NCBI GenBank assembly: GCA_948567375.1
Contig: OX419762.1
Location: 20,142,727-20,206,726, forward strand
DNA length: 64,000 nt
Source: Lunularia cruciata
Lineage: Eukaryota; Streptophyta; Marchantiopsida; Lunulariales; Lunulariaceae
Direction of reading: 5' to 3'
Shown: positions 1-12,800 of the stretch, in pieces
Position numbering within the stretch: position 1 is the stretch's first letter
Layout of the letters: each line of letters starts with the position of its first letter
The notes under the pieces: model-generated
Told to the model about the DNA's origin: nothing
Databases searched by the model: none
Seen by the model: only the letters and a program-made list of their open reading frames with translations
Made by a program: the position numbers and the translations under genes

Positions 1-4
1 CACA

Positions 5-1014
5 ATGACTCTTGGAATTAGCACTTTAGGCAAGAAGTTTTGCACTCAAGTTATTGCTAAGAGCGCATGTCCATGCACTTTGAAGAATATTCCTAATATA
101 AGCAAGGCATTTGGTATTATTTACGACCACCAAGCCATAGCTTGGCAAGACACATCCTCGTATATGCACTTGTTGCACACATATAACAAAATTGCCAAGC
201 AACGCAACAACATCTTTTATATCCTCCAAGATAACTATTCATCACATGTTTGTGCAACTAAAATTTTTGATCCAATGGGCTCACAAGAAACCCTCTTCTA
301 AGTATCAAAACCTGTGCATCATTTTCTTCCCACCCAATGCTACCTCTTGATGAAGGCATCATTTCTCTTTCAAAGCACGCATTTGCCGTGCCCAATTGAA
401 CCATCTTCTTTCTGAGTATGAAGCTTGGCAAACTAGTGAACGTGCACCCGCTTCTCAATTCCCAATCAATGACCATACACACTTGCACAACATGCTTAGT
501 TAGGTCAAATTAGCATCAGATGATATCAAAGAGAACACTATTGGATGGTGTTTTGTCATAGCAAATTGTCTCCTTGTCATTACAAACATCATTGCCAATC
601 AGCATATCAATTGCTCTACTCCCGGCTCTAATTAAGCTATCAATGATTTAGTTGAGAGAAATTTGACTAGAGGAATCTTTCTTGACATCATTAGGTCTTG
701 ATGACAAATTTTTTGAACAGGTTGCTGAAAAACTCATTGAAATGGATGCGCTTGATGGTATTGGTGACAACGAGGTTGATGATGAGAACGTTGTCCAGTC
801 TATTCTTAAACAACACAACCTAATGCAGAATTCCAAAAATATTGATGATGATGATATTGAAGAGATCACACCTTTGATAAGCATTGAGCAAGCAAATTGT
901 GCAATCATAGATTTAATAAAAGTTCTCTCTCTTGAATCATTGTTATCCTTAGAACTTCAAAAAACCTTGCTTTCCAACCTTCAAAAAGATTGTCAGCGGT
1001 TGATTCATCAATAG
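5..1014 (+). pseudogene. pogo/Tigger (CENP-B type) DDE transposase, C-terminal half, decayed
   Basis: Several reading frames together resemble the catalytic region and acidic tail of CENP-B/pogo-like transposases, which cut and paste DNA transposons in the nucleus. The first frame (5-301) has a segment like the family's 'IGKS..PR.' region (here IAKSACPC) and the motif LQDNYSSHV, which fits the second catalytic Asp with the downstream SH. A +1 frameshift follows, then FFPPNATS (about 321-350), the usual strand before the third acidic residue, then stops. An open frame at 682-1014 (110 codons) gives an acid-rich tail ending in a helical segment typical of the family's C-terminus. The N-terminal DNA-binding domains would lie before the window. 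Frameshift and stops make it non-functional. The assignment rests on motif memory; no terminal inverted repeat was found. Confidence 0.6.
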
Positions 1015-2616
1015 AAAGTTGAGAAGAATAGGTTGTTGAAACATTCCACGTTATCAATGTATTTTATCTTGGTCCAACTAGAATAACCTTAGTCAATGGA
1101 GTGAACTATTGGGGTTTGAAGTTAAATATAGATGCCACATTCCCCATTTTCACACAACCCAAAATAGCGCTCTTTAAATATAGATAGGATGTTACATCCA
1201 TATTTACACTATAGAGTTGTCACCATTGGCACATTATGTCACTATTGCCCAATTGTGACGTATTTTTATTATTGGGCATATTTATTGGTTCTAGACTAAT
1301 TGTTCTAGAGTTCTTGGTCACTAATGAGAGCATGTTACTGATATGAGGTGGCATTATTGGGAGGTTTTACTCTATACATAACTTATTATCACAAAATAAT
1401 AGAATTTGGAAATATATATAAGAATGCAATGATTCATAAAGAAACATTTCTAAAATAGAAAGTGATACTATTTGCATAAAACACTCCAATTTAATGGTGG
1501 ATATTTATCATATAAGGAGAAATATTTCAATATAGAAATTTTAAAAAATGAAAAATTATATATATATAGAGATATATATAGAGAGAGAGATATATATATA
1601 TCTATATCTATATATCCAAGCATAGTAAGGAATGTTATATGTGAAATATCCCCTAATTTACATATAGAAATTTTCATACAAAAAGAAAAAGTTACAAATC
1701 TAGAAACCCTAAAGAGCACTAACATTAAATATTGTATGTCAAAAATAGAAAGTGATTTGTGTACATGAAACCTTCAGATCTACCGACAAAGAGTCCTCGG
1801 ACAAAAATAAAATTTTGAACTTTCCAACCAAAAATGGTATTAAGTACCAAGGCCATAGATATAAAATGAAATTATGCAAAACCTTTAGGTTTTATAAAGA
1901 GAATTTACACTTGAATGGAAATTTTCATCCAAAGTTATAAACAAATAGGATTTGTAAACCCTTCACACCATGTACAAAGTTCCAATCTGGTTTTGTAGGT
2001 CTATCAAGGTTCAAAACTATCATAGGAAGAACTTCTCTTTTGTTATTGTAGCTACTACGTAGCAAGTAAGCTTACAACTTCCATACCATGTCCTTGACTA
2101 ATTTAATAATTGAGGTTGTAAGTTTGTTTCTTCTTATAACTATGAAATTAAAGATTATTAATGTCAATTTTGATATATCTTATATTTTCTCTTTGAATCT
2201 GTGTGTCACTTCCTCCAACTACTAGTAGATGTTTAGAAAATATTACCAACCCAAGGGTATTCAACTTTTGTTGCATAGTATTGGATCAAAACTATCTTTA
2301 AAATTATCCCGGTATCATGTATGATAAAATGTCCATAATTTTAACAATCCAAAATAATAACTCTAGTGACTCACTATTTACAACGACATGATAATTGACA
2401 ACCATACCACTTATCGCTTGGCTAAAATAAGCAAGATAATGATTAGGTAGTGATGACTTACATTTTGAGATGAGATCTAGTTATAGGAACCAATCCAAAT
2501 ATGATTACAAAGATTTGTCATTGCTAAAATTACTTGAAATCCATTAGCAAAAAAAGATATTACATATCTTTTTATTTCTTCTTATATCTTATTTGTAACG
2601 TAAGATTCAGAATCAG

Positions 2617-2618
<2 letters not shown>
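1015..2618. other. AT-rich stretch, no gene recognised
   Basis: Short open frames here are driven by AT and GA simple sequence (for example around 1555-1615). No protein family, RNA gene or paired repeat was recognised. Confidence 0.5.

Positions 2619-2691
<73 letters not shown>
2619..2691. repeat. (AT)n microsatellite, about 36 units
   Basis: Uninterrupted alternating AT run. The 74-codon open frame across it on the minus strand is an artefact of the repeat (Tyr-Ile). Confidence 0.95.
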
Positions 2692-2693
<2 letters not shown>

Positions 2694-4363
2694 AACTCTT
2701 CAAACACTCAGCAAAAATAGAAGAATCAATAAGGAATGATTGAAAAATATTATAATAATTATTGAAATGGTATGTAGGCAATCTATCCAATACCAATATT
2801 GCTTAATTAAAGGAAATTGAAGGATAGAATGATGAATATCTCACTCCAATTTGAATTCTTAGTCCCAAAAGAGAGCAAAGAATCATTTTCTAGCGGAGAT
2901 AGACAATGATATTATGAGATATATTGGAGAAAATTGCTTCATGCAATAATATGCAATTTTGTGTTAATTTAATGAGTTGGAATATATGGGTATTTTTCTC
3001 ATAGCACTTTATTACTTTATTGCATATAAGATAACCAAGATGATTGTGAATATCCTTCATTCCATTAATTTTGTTAACAACTCTATAAAGAGGCACAAGA
3101 AGAGTGGAGAATAATACTCTATATTGATGCATATAATATGACAAAGATGGTGTAAAAAATCCTCAATTCTATTGAAAATTATATAAAAAGGTTAAAAGAG
3201 AATGTAGAATAAAGACGGAGTGCATAGACAAGCAAATTCAAGAAGGAAGAATAGAAAATAAGAGATGGACAAAGATTTGCTTACCATGAACTCCAAATGC
3301 AAAAGATGGTCTAAGCTCTTATTATGTATACTCAAGGTAGGTAGATACTTAATTTTAGTCAGGTTTATACTCAATATCTAGGAGGCTCCGTAACATCTCA
3401 CATTCCAAGAAGATTTGTAAAGTATAGTTATATATTCTTTTATGAAAATTTATAGATAATTTTTTAATATAATTACAAGTGTTTGATAATTCAAATACCA
3501 TAACTATATAAAATTTCTATAGTAAATTTATGTACTATTATAAATTTTTATTCTTCTGGTGGATAACATAGATAGATTAATTTTGGATTAGCATAATACA
3601 ACAAAAAAGCTATTAGAGGAATACTTATGCAAGCAATATACTTTATATATTCTTATGCAATATACTTCATATATTCTCATGGTAGAATATAGCATATCTC
3701 CTTTCTAAAGTTACTTGTGAGATTGATCCATGTTACTTGTTGGATTGCATATATAATACATTGAGTGTTTGATAAACCATTCAAAAAAGATATATCTTTG
3801 AAAAATATCAATTATTTAATTTTACTATATCTTCTTGAATGATTTCCAACAAGGTGATCCAATCTGATTTGAACTTTATTGATTGTAATTTATGATTTGC
3901 ATGGTTGATATAATAAATTTTCATTTCTTTGCATTTTTGGTCTAAAGCAAACCTCTCTATTGACTCTTGAATTAAATGATTAATTTTTACTTCCTAATCC
4001 AAAATTTTCATCACCTAATTAGCATATATACATTATGAGCAGGTCTAGGTTGACACACCTTTTAGCTAAGATGACACCCAACAATATAGCAAGATCTTGA
4101 TTACTTTACTGATTAAGTTTATTCGGCAATTTTTGTTTGCATTCACTACTTCCAAATCCTATTTTGCATTGACAATTTCCAGTCCCATTTTACATTTCTG
4201 ACTGCACTATGTTTCCTTGAACAAGAACAATCTATTGCAAAATAGTCTACATTTTAATTTCCATGCCTCAAACAAAAGGACTCAAAAAGCATTTACAGAG
4301 ATCATCTATTGCTTGATATAAGTAAATGAAATGAGTTAATAAAATTATATGGTTCTCAACTAT
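2692..4363. other. AT-rich intergenic stretch, no gene recognised
   Basis: Only short open frames without recognisable motifs. It lies between the AT microsatellite and the left LTR of the chromodomain element. Confidence 0.5.
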
Positions 4364-4690
4364 TGTAAAAGACTGAGACCAAGGAGAGAAATAAGAGAAT
4401 GGAAGCTCACATTGGACACTTGAATGAGGGAAACTCAGAATGCCTAGCATGAGCTTTGGCTCTTGTATTTATAGGAGTATACAAGGCTCTTGAGAAGTAT
4501 CTCAAGAAGCTTCCTTGAGCCGCTTTCTTGGAGTGCAAGAAAAGTTAACCAAGAAGCTTCTCAAGAAGCTTCCTTCTTGAAGCCGCATACTTTGCATGCA
4601 AGCTAAGCCGGTTGGAAGTTTCTAGAAGTCTCCTTCTAGAAAATACTTACTTGGAGTGCAAGCTAAGGTAGTGGGAAGCTTCCCAAGAGC
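4364..4690 (-). repeat. 3' LTR of the chromodomain element
   Basis: Matches 9531-~9860 over about 320 bases, starting at TGTAAAAGA in both copies (the CA end when read on the minus strand). Shared internal words include AAGGAGAGAAATA and CTAAGGTAGTGGGAAGCTTC. The far edge is blurred, and a purine run near 4790 could mark the polypurine tract, in which case the LTR extends further. Confidence 0.8.
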
Positions 4691-4743
4691 TTGCTAGATA
4701 CTTTTAGGATATTCCATGCTAATTTGGCCTATTCACTACTTTG

Positions 4744-5115
4744 TTAGCCTTGACTAACTTCATTGCTAAACTCCATATTGTTATATATTCCCCCATCGCT
4801 AGTTGGTGACGTCCTTGTTGCCAGTGAAGCTTCAAACTCTTGGATGGCCAATTGTGCATTCTGGAGATGAGAAAGAGGTTCCCATGTGGCATCATGAAGG
4901 GGATACTCTCTCCAAAGGACCTTGTACTCTGTATGTTGTTGACGGTCTTGTTGAATGTGGCGACGCAAAAGGATACCATCAACTTTGTACTCCTCATGAT
5001 CATTGATAAGGACGGGAGGAGGAGGAAGAGGAAGTTTGACTAGAGAGGAAAAAGAAGATGAGTTAGGAACAAAGGGTTTCAACTTGGAAACATGGAAGAT
5101 AGGATAGATGTGCAT
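4744..5115 (-). pseudogene. integrase C-terminus and chromodomain of the Ty3/gypsy element
   Basis: An open stretch of 123 codons begins with FHVSKLKPF, the conserved end of the integrase GPY/F region, followed by a proline-rich linker and then a chromodomain core (VDGILLRR, YKVLWREYP, DATWEPLSHL). Chromodomains in such elements bind modified histone tails and steer integration to heterochromatin. It is separated by frameshift from the integrase core above it, so it is a remnant. Domain identity is strong because the spacing of YKVLW and TWEP fits the family. Confidence 0.8.
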
Positions 5116-5133
5116 ATGACAAAGTAAGGCAAG

Positions 5134-6190
5134 TCAATAAGCAACAAGAGAGATAATTTGGGTGACATCAAAGAGTCCTATCCAATTAGGGGTAAGTTTA
5201 CAAACTTGGGTATCAAGTGGGAGAGTGAGTTTATTGGATGAGAGCATGAGATGAGAGTTTATTGGATGAGAGCATTGGATGAGAGCACCAAATTGAAAGC
5301 TGAGATCACAACGATGGTAATCTGCATATTGTTTCTGCCAATTTTGAGCAACAAGGAGATGAGATTTGGCTTGTTGGAGGGATTGAGAGATGGTGGTCAA
5401 GAAGGTGGAAGTATGAGGTACATGAGATGGAGGACGAGCAAGAAGGGAATATGGAACAAGTGGGTCTTGGCCAAAATTGAGAAAGAAAGGAGAGAATCCG
5501 ATACTTGCTCGTTTAGAATTATTGTATGCAAACTCCATAGCTGCAAGACATTCATCCCAATTGGTATGATGAATGTTGACAAAGGCACAAAGCATATCTT
5601 CCAAGGTGCAATTTTGCAATTTTCACATTCAATTTGTCCATCAATTTGAGGATGATAGGCCGTGGACAAAGCAAGCTTGGTGCCAAGTATCTGGAAGAGT
5701 GCTTGCCAAAACTTTCCAATGAAGCAAGGATCACAATAGGAGATGAGTACACGTGGCATCCCATGATGCTTGAATACATTGTTGAAGGAGATCTGTGCCA
5801 AGGTTAGAGCATCCACAATATCAACTATTGGTGCCAAATGGATTTGCTTACTAAGCTTATCCACAAACACCACAATTGCTATGTGACCTTGCTTTGTTTT
5901 GGGCAAGGAGGTGATGAGATCTAAGCTCACATGTTCCCAATGAGTAGATGGAATGGGGAGTAGTTGAAGGAATCCACTTGGTTTTTGGTTACTGGCCTTG
6001 TTGTGTTGGCAACTCTCAAACAATCATAAAAGCTCCCAAACATCTTGTGCCATGTTGGGCCACCACCATTGGTGTTGGAGGGTACTCAAGGTCTTGTCCA
6101 CACCCATATGACCAGAAATTGGTAAATCATAGGCTTCTTGAAGGCGCACAAGTCAGAGATCACCTTTGGCTAGAACATAGATCCGGTCCT
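5134..6190 (-). pseudogene. integrase core of the Ty3/gypsy element
   Basis: Two overlapping frames form one integrase. The frame at 5397-6023 has HWEHVSLDLITSLP (first catalytic Asp), then ISYCDPCF (second Asp region) and AYHPQIDGQIE (the conserved segment with the catalytic Glu). A frame change near 5600 continues in 5134-5619 with AMEFAYNNS and SPFFLNFGQDP, the usual tail of the core. The change of frame breaks the protein. It would insert element cDNA into the host chromosome. Confidence 0.85.
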
Positions 6191-7470
6191 CATGGAATAG
6201 AAGACCTTCCTTGAAGGAGAAGATGTTGTACTCCTTGTTGCATGCTGCAAGACAACCATGTACCATCTAGAAGAAGAGGATCTTGTTGTAGAGTTGACCA
6301 AAACTTATTTTGGACCTTAGAGTCAATTGATACCATTGTAATAGCCACCGTGATGAGAGGAAGAGACTTCAAATCAGGTCATTGTGATAGGGCATTAGAG
6401 ATGACATGGAAATGACCTGGTTTGTACTCAAGTTTGATGTCAAAAAATTGGAGTTGCTCTTCCCATTGATGATGTTGACTCTTCATGTGTTCCAAATGTA
6501 AGGTCTACAACAATGGTTTATGATCAGTTTGCATGATCACTTGTTTCCCCAAGAGTTAATGCCTCCATACCTTGGTGGCATATACCATTGCAAGTTGTTC
6601 CCGTTCTTGAGCAGAGTAATTTCTTTCAGTTGTATTTAGTTGGTGAGACACAAAGGCAATGAGATGTAGTCCATCTGGGAATTCCTATTGCAACACGGCT
6701 CTGCAAAGTTAAATGCATCAAAATCAACCACACACGGTAGCTAAGGATCATATGGTTGAAGAATGGGTCTTGAAGATAACATATGTTTCAACTTCTGGAA
6801 TGCTTCTTCATATTTGGTGGTCGAATTGAAAGCTCTAGTTCTTTGCCAAGAGGTTAGTCAATGGTGCAACAACATGAGCATAATAATGGATGAACCATTG
6901 GTAAAAATTGGCCAATCCATTAAATTCTTATACTTTTGTAGCATCCTTTGGAGTAGGTCAATCAATAATGGTTTTGATTTTCTCTTCTTCTATCTTGATC
7001 CCCTCAGATGAGATCTTATGAGCCAAGAAGGTAACTTCCTTCTACCAAAAGGTACACTTTGACTTCTTGTAGTAAAATTTCCATTGTTGTAGTTGTCTTA
7101 GGACTTCTTGCATGTGTTTCACATCTCTACCTCTATCTTCCTATAGATTAAGATATCATCCAAGAACACCACCATATACCAATACAATAGTCCATCTAAC
7201 ACTTGATACATCTAATCCATGAAGATTTCTAGAGCATTAGTAGAACTCTCCACTCAAAATACCCATACCTTGTGCAAAAGGTAATCTTTTGCACATCCTC
7301 CCTATCAATGAGGATTTGCCAATAGCCACTACGAAGATCCAACTTGGAGAAGTATTGTGCTCCACTCAATTGATCAAGCAAGTCATCAAACCAAGGATAT
7401 GCATTCTTTATTGTTTGCTTATTGAGCCCCATGGTAATCAATACAAAAATGAAGTCCTCCATCCTTCTTC
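6190..7470 (-). pseudogene. reverse transcriptase and RNase H of the Ty3/gypsy element
   Basis: Read on the minus strand, 7229-7462 contains DDLLDQLSGAQYFSKLDLRSGYWQ, the RT palm with its first catalytic Asp (only part is quoted: FSKLDLRSGYWQI). Near 7145-7180 FLDDILIYR is the YxDD-box equivalent. RNase H follows: TERNYSAQERE and TDHKPLL lie at about 6500-6640, and the linker YKPGHFHVISNALSQ at about 6380-6425. Several in-frame stops interrupt the region. Together these convert element RNA into DNA; this copy cannot. Confidence 0.85.
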
Positions 7471-7771
7471 AAGAAAAATAATATCAGTGCTCCCCAAGGA
7501 GAGGTACTATGTTGTATAAAGTCCTTCTCCAACAACTCTGTAAGTATTGTTTGCAACTCCTCTAACTCCTTGGTGAGAGCCGATAGATTGGTCTACTCAT
7601 TGGAGTACTCTATAGCAATAACTCAATCTTGAAGAGCATACCACAATCAAAGGGTAATACCTTTGGCAGATCATCCAAAAACACATATAAAAACTCATAA
7701 ACTATCTAATCTACCATTGCTTGATGAGGCTCTTGGCACTCCTCAGATTGTCCTTGTGCAATTGGCTTGAT

Positions 7772-8362
7772 CTACACCACAAAAATAGACTTATCTTCCT
7801 CCAAAGCTTGCTCTATGGCTGCCTGCTTGGCAAACTTCTCATCTTGGGACTCATCTCCCTTCAAGGCTTGCTCTATGGCTACCGTCTCAACAAACTTCAC
7901 ATCATGGGACTGACTATTTTTAGATATCTTACTCAGAGGTGCCATACAACCTAATTGGAAATTCCTACCTTGGTGTTGTAGTTGAATTTGTTGTTGGGTC
8001 CAATCAAATTGAACCTTATAATGTTCAAGCCAAGGTAGTCTTAGAATGATATCATAGCGTAGAGGTGCTACTATAAACCTTATACACTCCAAATACTCAT
8101 TCCCAATCTTGACAGTAACAAGATGCAAGGTACGGAATGTATAACTCTTTTTACCATCCGCTATCATCAATCTAATTCCAATTATTGGCTTGATAGGAAT
8201 ACCCAATTCCTTTGCTACTTGCAAAGATATGAAATTCTCTGAACTTCCAGAATCAACTAAAATCCTACAACCCCAATTAGATATCATACCTTGCAAGTGA
8301 AGAAATCTTGCATAGGTTGAGCCTTCAATCCCATTGGAACTAATCAAGCTCTCAAAAGGCAA
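7772..8362 (-). pseudogene. retropepsin-type aspartic protease region of the Ty3/gypsy element
   Basis: An open frame of 196 codons carries ILVDSGSSENFIS, the D-S-G active site of retroviral-type aspartic proteases, and DIILRLPWLEHY, matching the family's DIILGMPWL strand with the flap-proximal Gly changed to Arg. It lies between gag and RT as expected. The reading frame is open over the whole domain, but the element around it is broken. Confidence 0.85.
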
Positions 8363-8639
8363 CTCAAAATCTCCTACTGGGATTCCTTGTTTCCTTGATC
8401 AATCTGCTCCACAAACTCCATCTGTGCAACTTGTTGAGGTCGCATATTCTTGAGTGGATATCAGCAATATGATGTCACAATTGGCAATATGATGTCCCAA
8501 TTTTTCTCTATCTGCAATGCCAAGTGGTCTTTGTTGAATGGCATCAATCTCCATTAATGCCGGCTCTTCCACCTGTGTGTACTATATTGGTAGGTTATAT
8601 GGAGGTCAAGGTCAAGACCAAGTTATTACAACCAAGGAA

Positions 8640-9259
8640 TCAAAACGTTTGGCCAACCGCATGGCTTCCTCCAAGTGTTATGGCTCTTGCATGGTTACCT
8701 CTAATTTTGTTCTTGACTTCAAGCACCTCACAAATTGATCCAAAGCGTCACCTTCTAGTAAATCTGGAATCTGCATGATGGTGTTTCAGAATTGTATAAT
8801 GTAATTTCTTACAGAGCCAATTTGTTTCAACTTTGCCAACTTATCTTGTGTAGCTTGTGTCGCATTTATAGCTTAGAATTGACTAATTATTGCACTCTTG
8901 AATTTATCCCATGTCAAGATTGGTGCAACAATTTTCAGTTTAGCTTGCTCCACTTGGAATCTACACCATAACTTTGCTACTCCATCCAATTGGCTAGAAG
9001 CCAAGAGAATCTATTTCCGCTTGTCTTGAAGATTGGTAGCTTCAAAATAACGTTCACAGTCAAACATAAAATTCTCCACCACACTCAAGAGAATCTTGCC
9101 TTCAAATACCTTGGGTTTAGGGAATTGGATTCAATTTTCTCCTCTAATTGGTACCCTCTCTATATGCTCCTATTGTAGATGATCTTGTTCATCCAACAAT
9201 TGAGTAAGGTGCTCAATTTGTTGCTGCATAACAATGATAACCTCAAGTATTGCCGCCAT
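8640..9259 (-). pseudogene. gag of the Ty3/gypsy element
   Basis: From an ATG at 9259 the minus strand gives a glutamine-rich start, then a Gag-like helical core with ENFMFDCERYFEATN, LDGVAKLWCRFQ and DALDQFVRCLKSRTK, the typical Ty3 Gag ordering (retrotransposon gag family). At least four in-frame stops are present. Gag would package the element RNA. Confidence 0.75.
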
Positions 9260-9516
9260 GGTTGCTACTCTATCACGCCATTCCTAATCTATCTAGTTTA
9301 TTAACACTTAGAAGCAACACGTCCACCGTTTTCCATAAGTTACAACCAGAAGCACCAAGGGTTCCTCAGATGCGGTGATCATATGCAAAAAATCTTTATT
9401 AAAGCGTGAGATGATAAATTGTGTGAAACAATGCTTGGGTAGTACTTGGACATGAAAATCCCAATGGTTTGGTGAAAGTGGATTTGGTGGTCCATAACTT
9501 CCATCCATCCCATTAC

Positions 9517-9530
9517 TGCATTGATACTAA
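9517..9530 (-). promoter_or_regulatory. primer-binding site, tRNA-iMet type (decayed)
   Basis: Immediately inside the 5' LTR the minus strand reads TAGTATCAATGCA, close to the TGGTATCAGAGCC complement of initiator tRNA-Met used by many plant Ty3 elements. It sets the 5' end of the element at high coordinates. Confidence 0.6.
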
Positions 9531-9860
9531 TGTAAAAGATCGAGACCAAGGAGAGAAATAGGAGAATGGAAGCTCACATTGGGACACTTGAATGAGGGAA
9601 ACTCCAAATGCCTAGCATGAGCTTTGGCTCTTGTATGTATAAGGAACATACAAGGCTCTTGAGAAACATCTCAAGAAGCTTTCTTGAACCGCTTTCTTGG
9701 AGTGCAAGCCAAGTTAACCGAGAATCTTCCTTCTTGAAGCCGCCTACTTGGCATGCAAGCATGCAAGCTAAGCTGGTTGGAAGTTTCTAGAAGCTTCCTT
9801 CCAGAAAATACTTACTTGGAGTGCAAGCTAAGGTAGTGGGAAGCTTCTTGAGCTCTTGAG
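9531..9860 (-). repeat. 5' LTR of the chromodomain element
   Basis: Homologous to 4364-4690; it begins with TGTAAAAGA on the plus strand at exactly the primer-binding-site border. The outer edge is uncertain, somewhere between 9855 and 9895. Confidence 0.8.
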
Positions 9861-12800
9861 CTTGAGCTCTTGATGCAAATAGTTATGCATACATTTCCAT
9901 TAAGAGTAGCTAAAGAGAAGAAGGGAGAAGCTTCAAAGAGAGAAGAGAGGATTTTCAAGAGAATCAATAAGTATTCATATTTGAAGAGAACAGAGTGGAG
10001 AAATTTCAAGAGAAATGAGAAACAAAAATAGATAGAGTGTAGAAGGAATAAGAAGTTGGCAAGTGAAGAAAGTGTGTCAATTTGATTTTTTGTAGAGTTG
10101 ATTGGATTGATTTTATGCATCAAAACTTGGGTATTAGGCAAGAAATCAAGTAAGAGCATTGGTTCAAATTTTTGCACCCAAATTAGGAAGGATAAAGGAG
10201 AGAAGATAAATAGAGAGAGAGGACATGACTATCATGCAAGAGCTTGTGTAGCGTAACCTTTATGGAACATAAAAAAGATAGCCATCATGACAATTATCAA
10301 ATAGCCTTTGTATCACTTGTCCATTTGATTATCAATATGCCTTGCATTAGCAATTTTTAATAGTTGACAAATGAAATAAAGAGATAAATGCACTTGCAAG
10401 TTGCAGAGTGGCAAGGTGAACTATACATGGAACCAAAATGGCAAGGTGAGTGTGACATGGAGTTAGATATGGCAGGTAATGGATTATGGGAAGAGCTCAA
10501 GAATATAGATGAGCAAGAATGGGACTTAATAAATCCCGTTGACAATGTTGGAAAATGCTTATTAAAGTGGTGGGACTTTGTTTGTGGTAAGATATTTGTT
10601 AAAGAAACAACCCATGGTGACAAGAATAGGAAAAGCATGTTTTTCTCTCCATTTTTCATAAATCTAGAACCATGGTAATTTAAAAAATTGATGAGAATGG
10701 ATGTACATTTATGTATTGTTAGAGCTCATCCAAGATCATGAGGTGTTTTGAGAGAGTGAGATAGGGAGCAAATGGATTCCTATTTTAATTTAACTTGAAA
10801 TATCGTTCAATAGGTTTGATCATAATAAGAATAGATCATGTATTGCAAGGGGAATGAATTTGTGGAGTATTAGTTCAGGATCCATTACAAATTTCACAAA
10901 GAGAGTTATCACCGCCATTTTATCTAACATGGTCAAGGAGGTAATATGGTCGGGTGTTAGAGAGAGAGAGAGAGAATTTTTTTGCTATGAAAGGTACTGT
11001 CCTTTAAAGTGTAGTGCTCCAAAGATAGAGTAGATTTCAATAAATATTTAGCAAGAACCAAGGTAATGAATAAAATTCATATAAGAATTAAAGAGCAAAA
11101 GGTATTCATTATGTGAACTAAGAGCACAATTGAAAAGTAAACTTGAGAGGAATAGATATCTATTGAGGTGGATCAGTACTTGTATCATTTTACATAATTT
11201 TCTTATTAATAGAAGAGATATATGTGAAGAAGGAAATGAATAAGCTGGAGAAGAGGAAACAAAAGAAGATGAAGTTTTGGAGTTCCTTGTTTGGGCTAGC
11301 CAAAATAGAGAAGAAAGAAGAGAAGTTGTGATGAATACATGTCTAGCCTCTAACAAACTTGTAGGTTTTTTGAACCTTTGATAACAATAGCAATTTGTAA
11401 CATGTGCATTAGTAAAATATTGTATTATTTTCATGGGAGGTTGCTATTGGTGTCTTGGACATGGACATGGAAGAAGTTAAAGGTTTTGCATGAGATGGAA
11501 ATGTGTCTTTTGGTTGAAAGGCGTATGAAAGTTTAAAAGGTGTTTGGATGAGATAGAAAGGTGTCATTGGATGGCAGGGTGTTTGCATGGTATTAAATTT
11601 AGGGTGAAGAGTAATAATCAAAAAATTAAAGATTTTGGGAAATTTTCAAAATTCTAATGTCAAAGATTGAGAGATGTTCAAAATTGCAATGTCAAAGATT
11701 TTGGGAAGATTTAAAGAGTCTTCTTGTTTCATTTTGACCTAGAAATGGATATCTAGAGCCTCTTTACTAAAGCCAATAACAAGGGTGATTTTAAAATAGA
11801 GTGATAGAGGTCAAAGAGAGCAAGAGGAGAAGATAATAATGAGGGTGATTTTGTAGAGGGACAAAGAAAGCAAATACTAATAAAGGTGATCTTTGAACAG
11901 GGATAGAGAGAGTAGGAGGAGAAGAAAATGATAGGGTATAATTTAAATTTCTAACCTCTAACAATAAGGAAATGTAGCTGAGAGCAAGAAAATCTAGAGA
12001 TGGTTCTGGAGGACAGAGGCAAAGAGGAGATTCAAGAAGCAAAAGTGGAGAGAGAAGAGGTTTTGGGGGGCAAAGGAGAAGAGAGGAATCAAGAGGAAAG
12101 AGGTTTTTGGAGGGAACGTGACCTCTTTTACTGGTCTTGTCTTTAGGTTCCAAGGAACACCCCTGCAAGATGGTGTTCACCATTCTAAACCTATTGTCTT
12201 CACTCCCTTGGATTTCACACCCAATGCTTTTGATTGACACCCTCATAAGAAGAAAGGCAAAAAGATAGACCGGAGGAAACCATGGCAAGAAGAGTTTGGA
12301 ATTTCAATGTAGGAGAATGCAAGGCACATCTAGACTTCTTGAGAGAATGTGGAGGATTTAAATGTACAAGATTGGAAGCAAACAATGTAGAATGCTCAAT
12401 ATTAGATATATTGGGAGAAGCTGCATGATCCAGCAATTCAACCGGATGGGAACTTGCTAATGGAAATGGAACTCCCATGTCAAGCGGTTGGAGTTGAGTG
12501 CATTCCATATCCCTTGATTAGAATCTCAAATTTTCATTTCCTAGGCCGGCGCACTTACTTCTTCTCTCCACACCCACCCATGAATGTGCTATACCAAATC
12601 TTACCATGCACTAACAAAATTTTAACTTTATAACTTCCAATCTCTAAGAACTCACAACTAGCAAACCCACCTCTTGATATCAAAGCAATCTCCTCTACAT
12701 TGCTTGCGGAAGTGAGATTTTGGAGGGAGTACGATAGAACCGCTTATATCACAGGGTTTTGGAGGGATTTCGATCAGGTGAGGGTTAAGGGAGTGGGTCA

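Larger units (their letters stand above)
4364..9860 (-). mobile_element. Ty3/gypsy chromodomain LTR retrotransposon (chromovirus type), decayed full-length copy
   Basis: On the minus strand the order is LTR (9531-~9860), primer-binding site, gag, aspartic protease, reverse transcriptase/RNase H, integrase, chromodomain, LTR (~4690-4364). This is the standard Ty3/gypsy order, and the C-terminal chromodomain places it with chromoviruses. The two LTRs are clearly homologous but differ by many substitutions and small indels, so the insertion is old. All coding domains carry stops or frameshifts. The outer edges are uncertain because the LTRs diverge near 4690 and 9860 and I could not find a convincing target-site duplication. 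Confidence 0.85.

Noticed and set aside
2572-2796. 74-codon minus frame with a Tyr-Ile repeat
   Set aside because: Pure consequence of the AT microsatellite.
11791-12288. 165-codon minus-strand open frame
   Set aside because: Low-complexity Leu/Ser/Pro product of a purine-rich plus strand with short tandem repeats.
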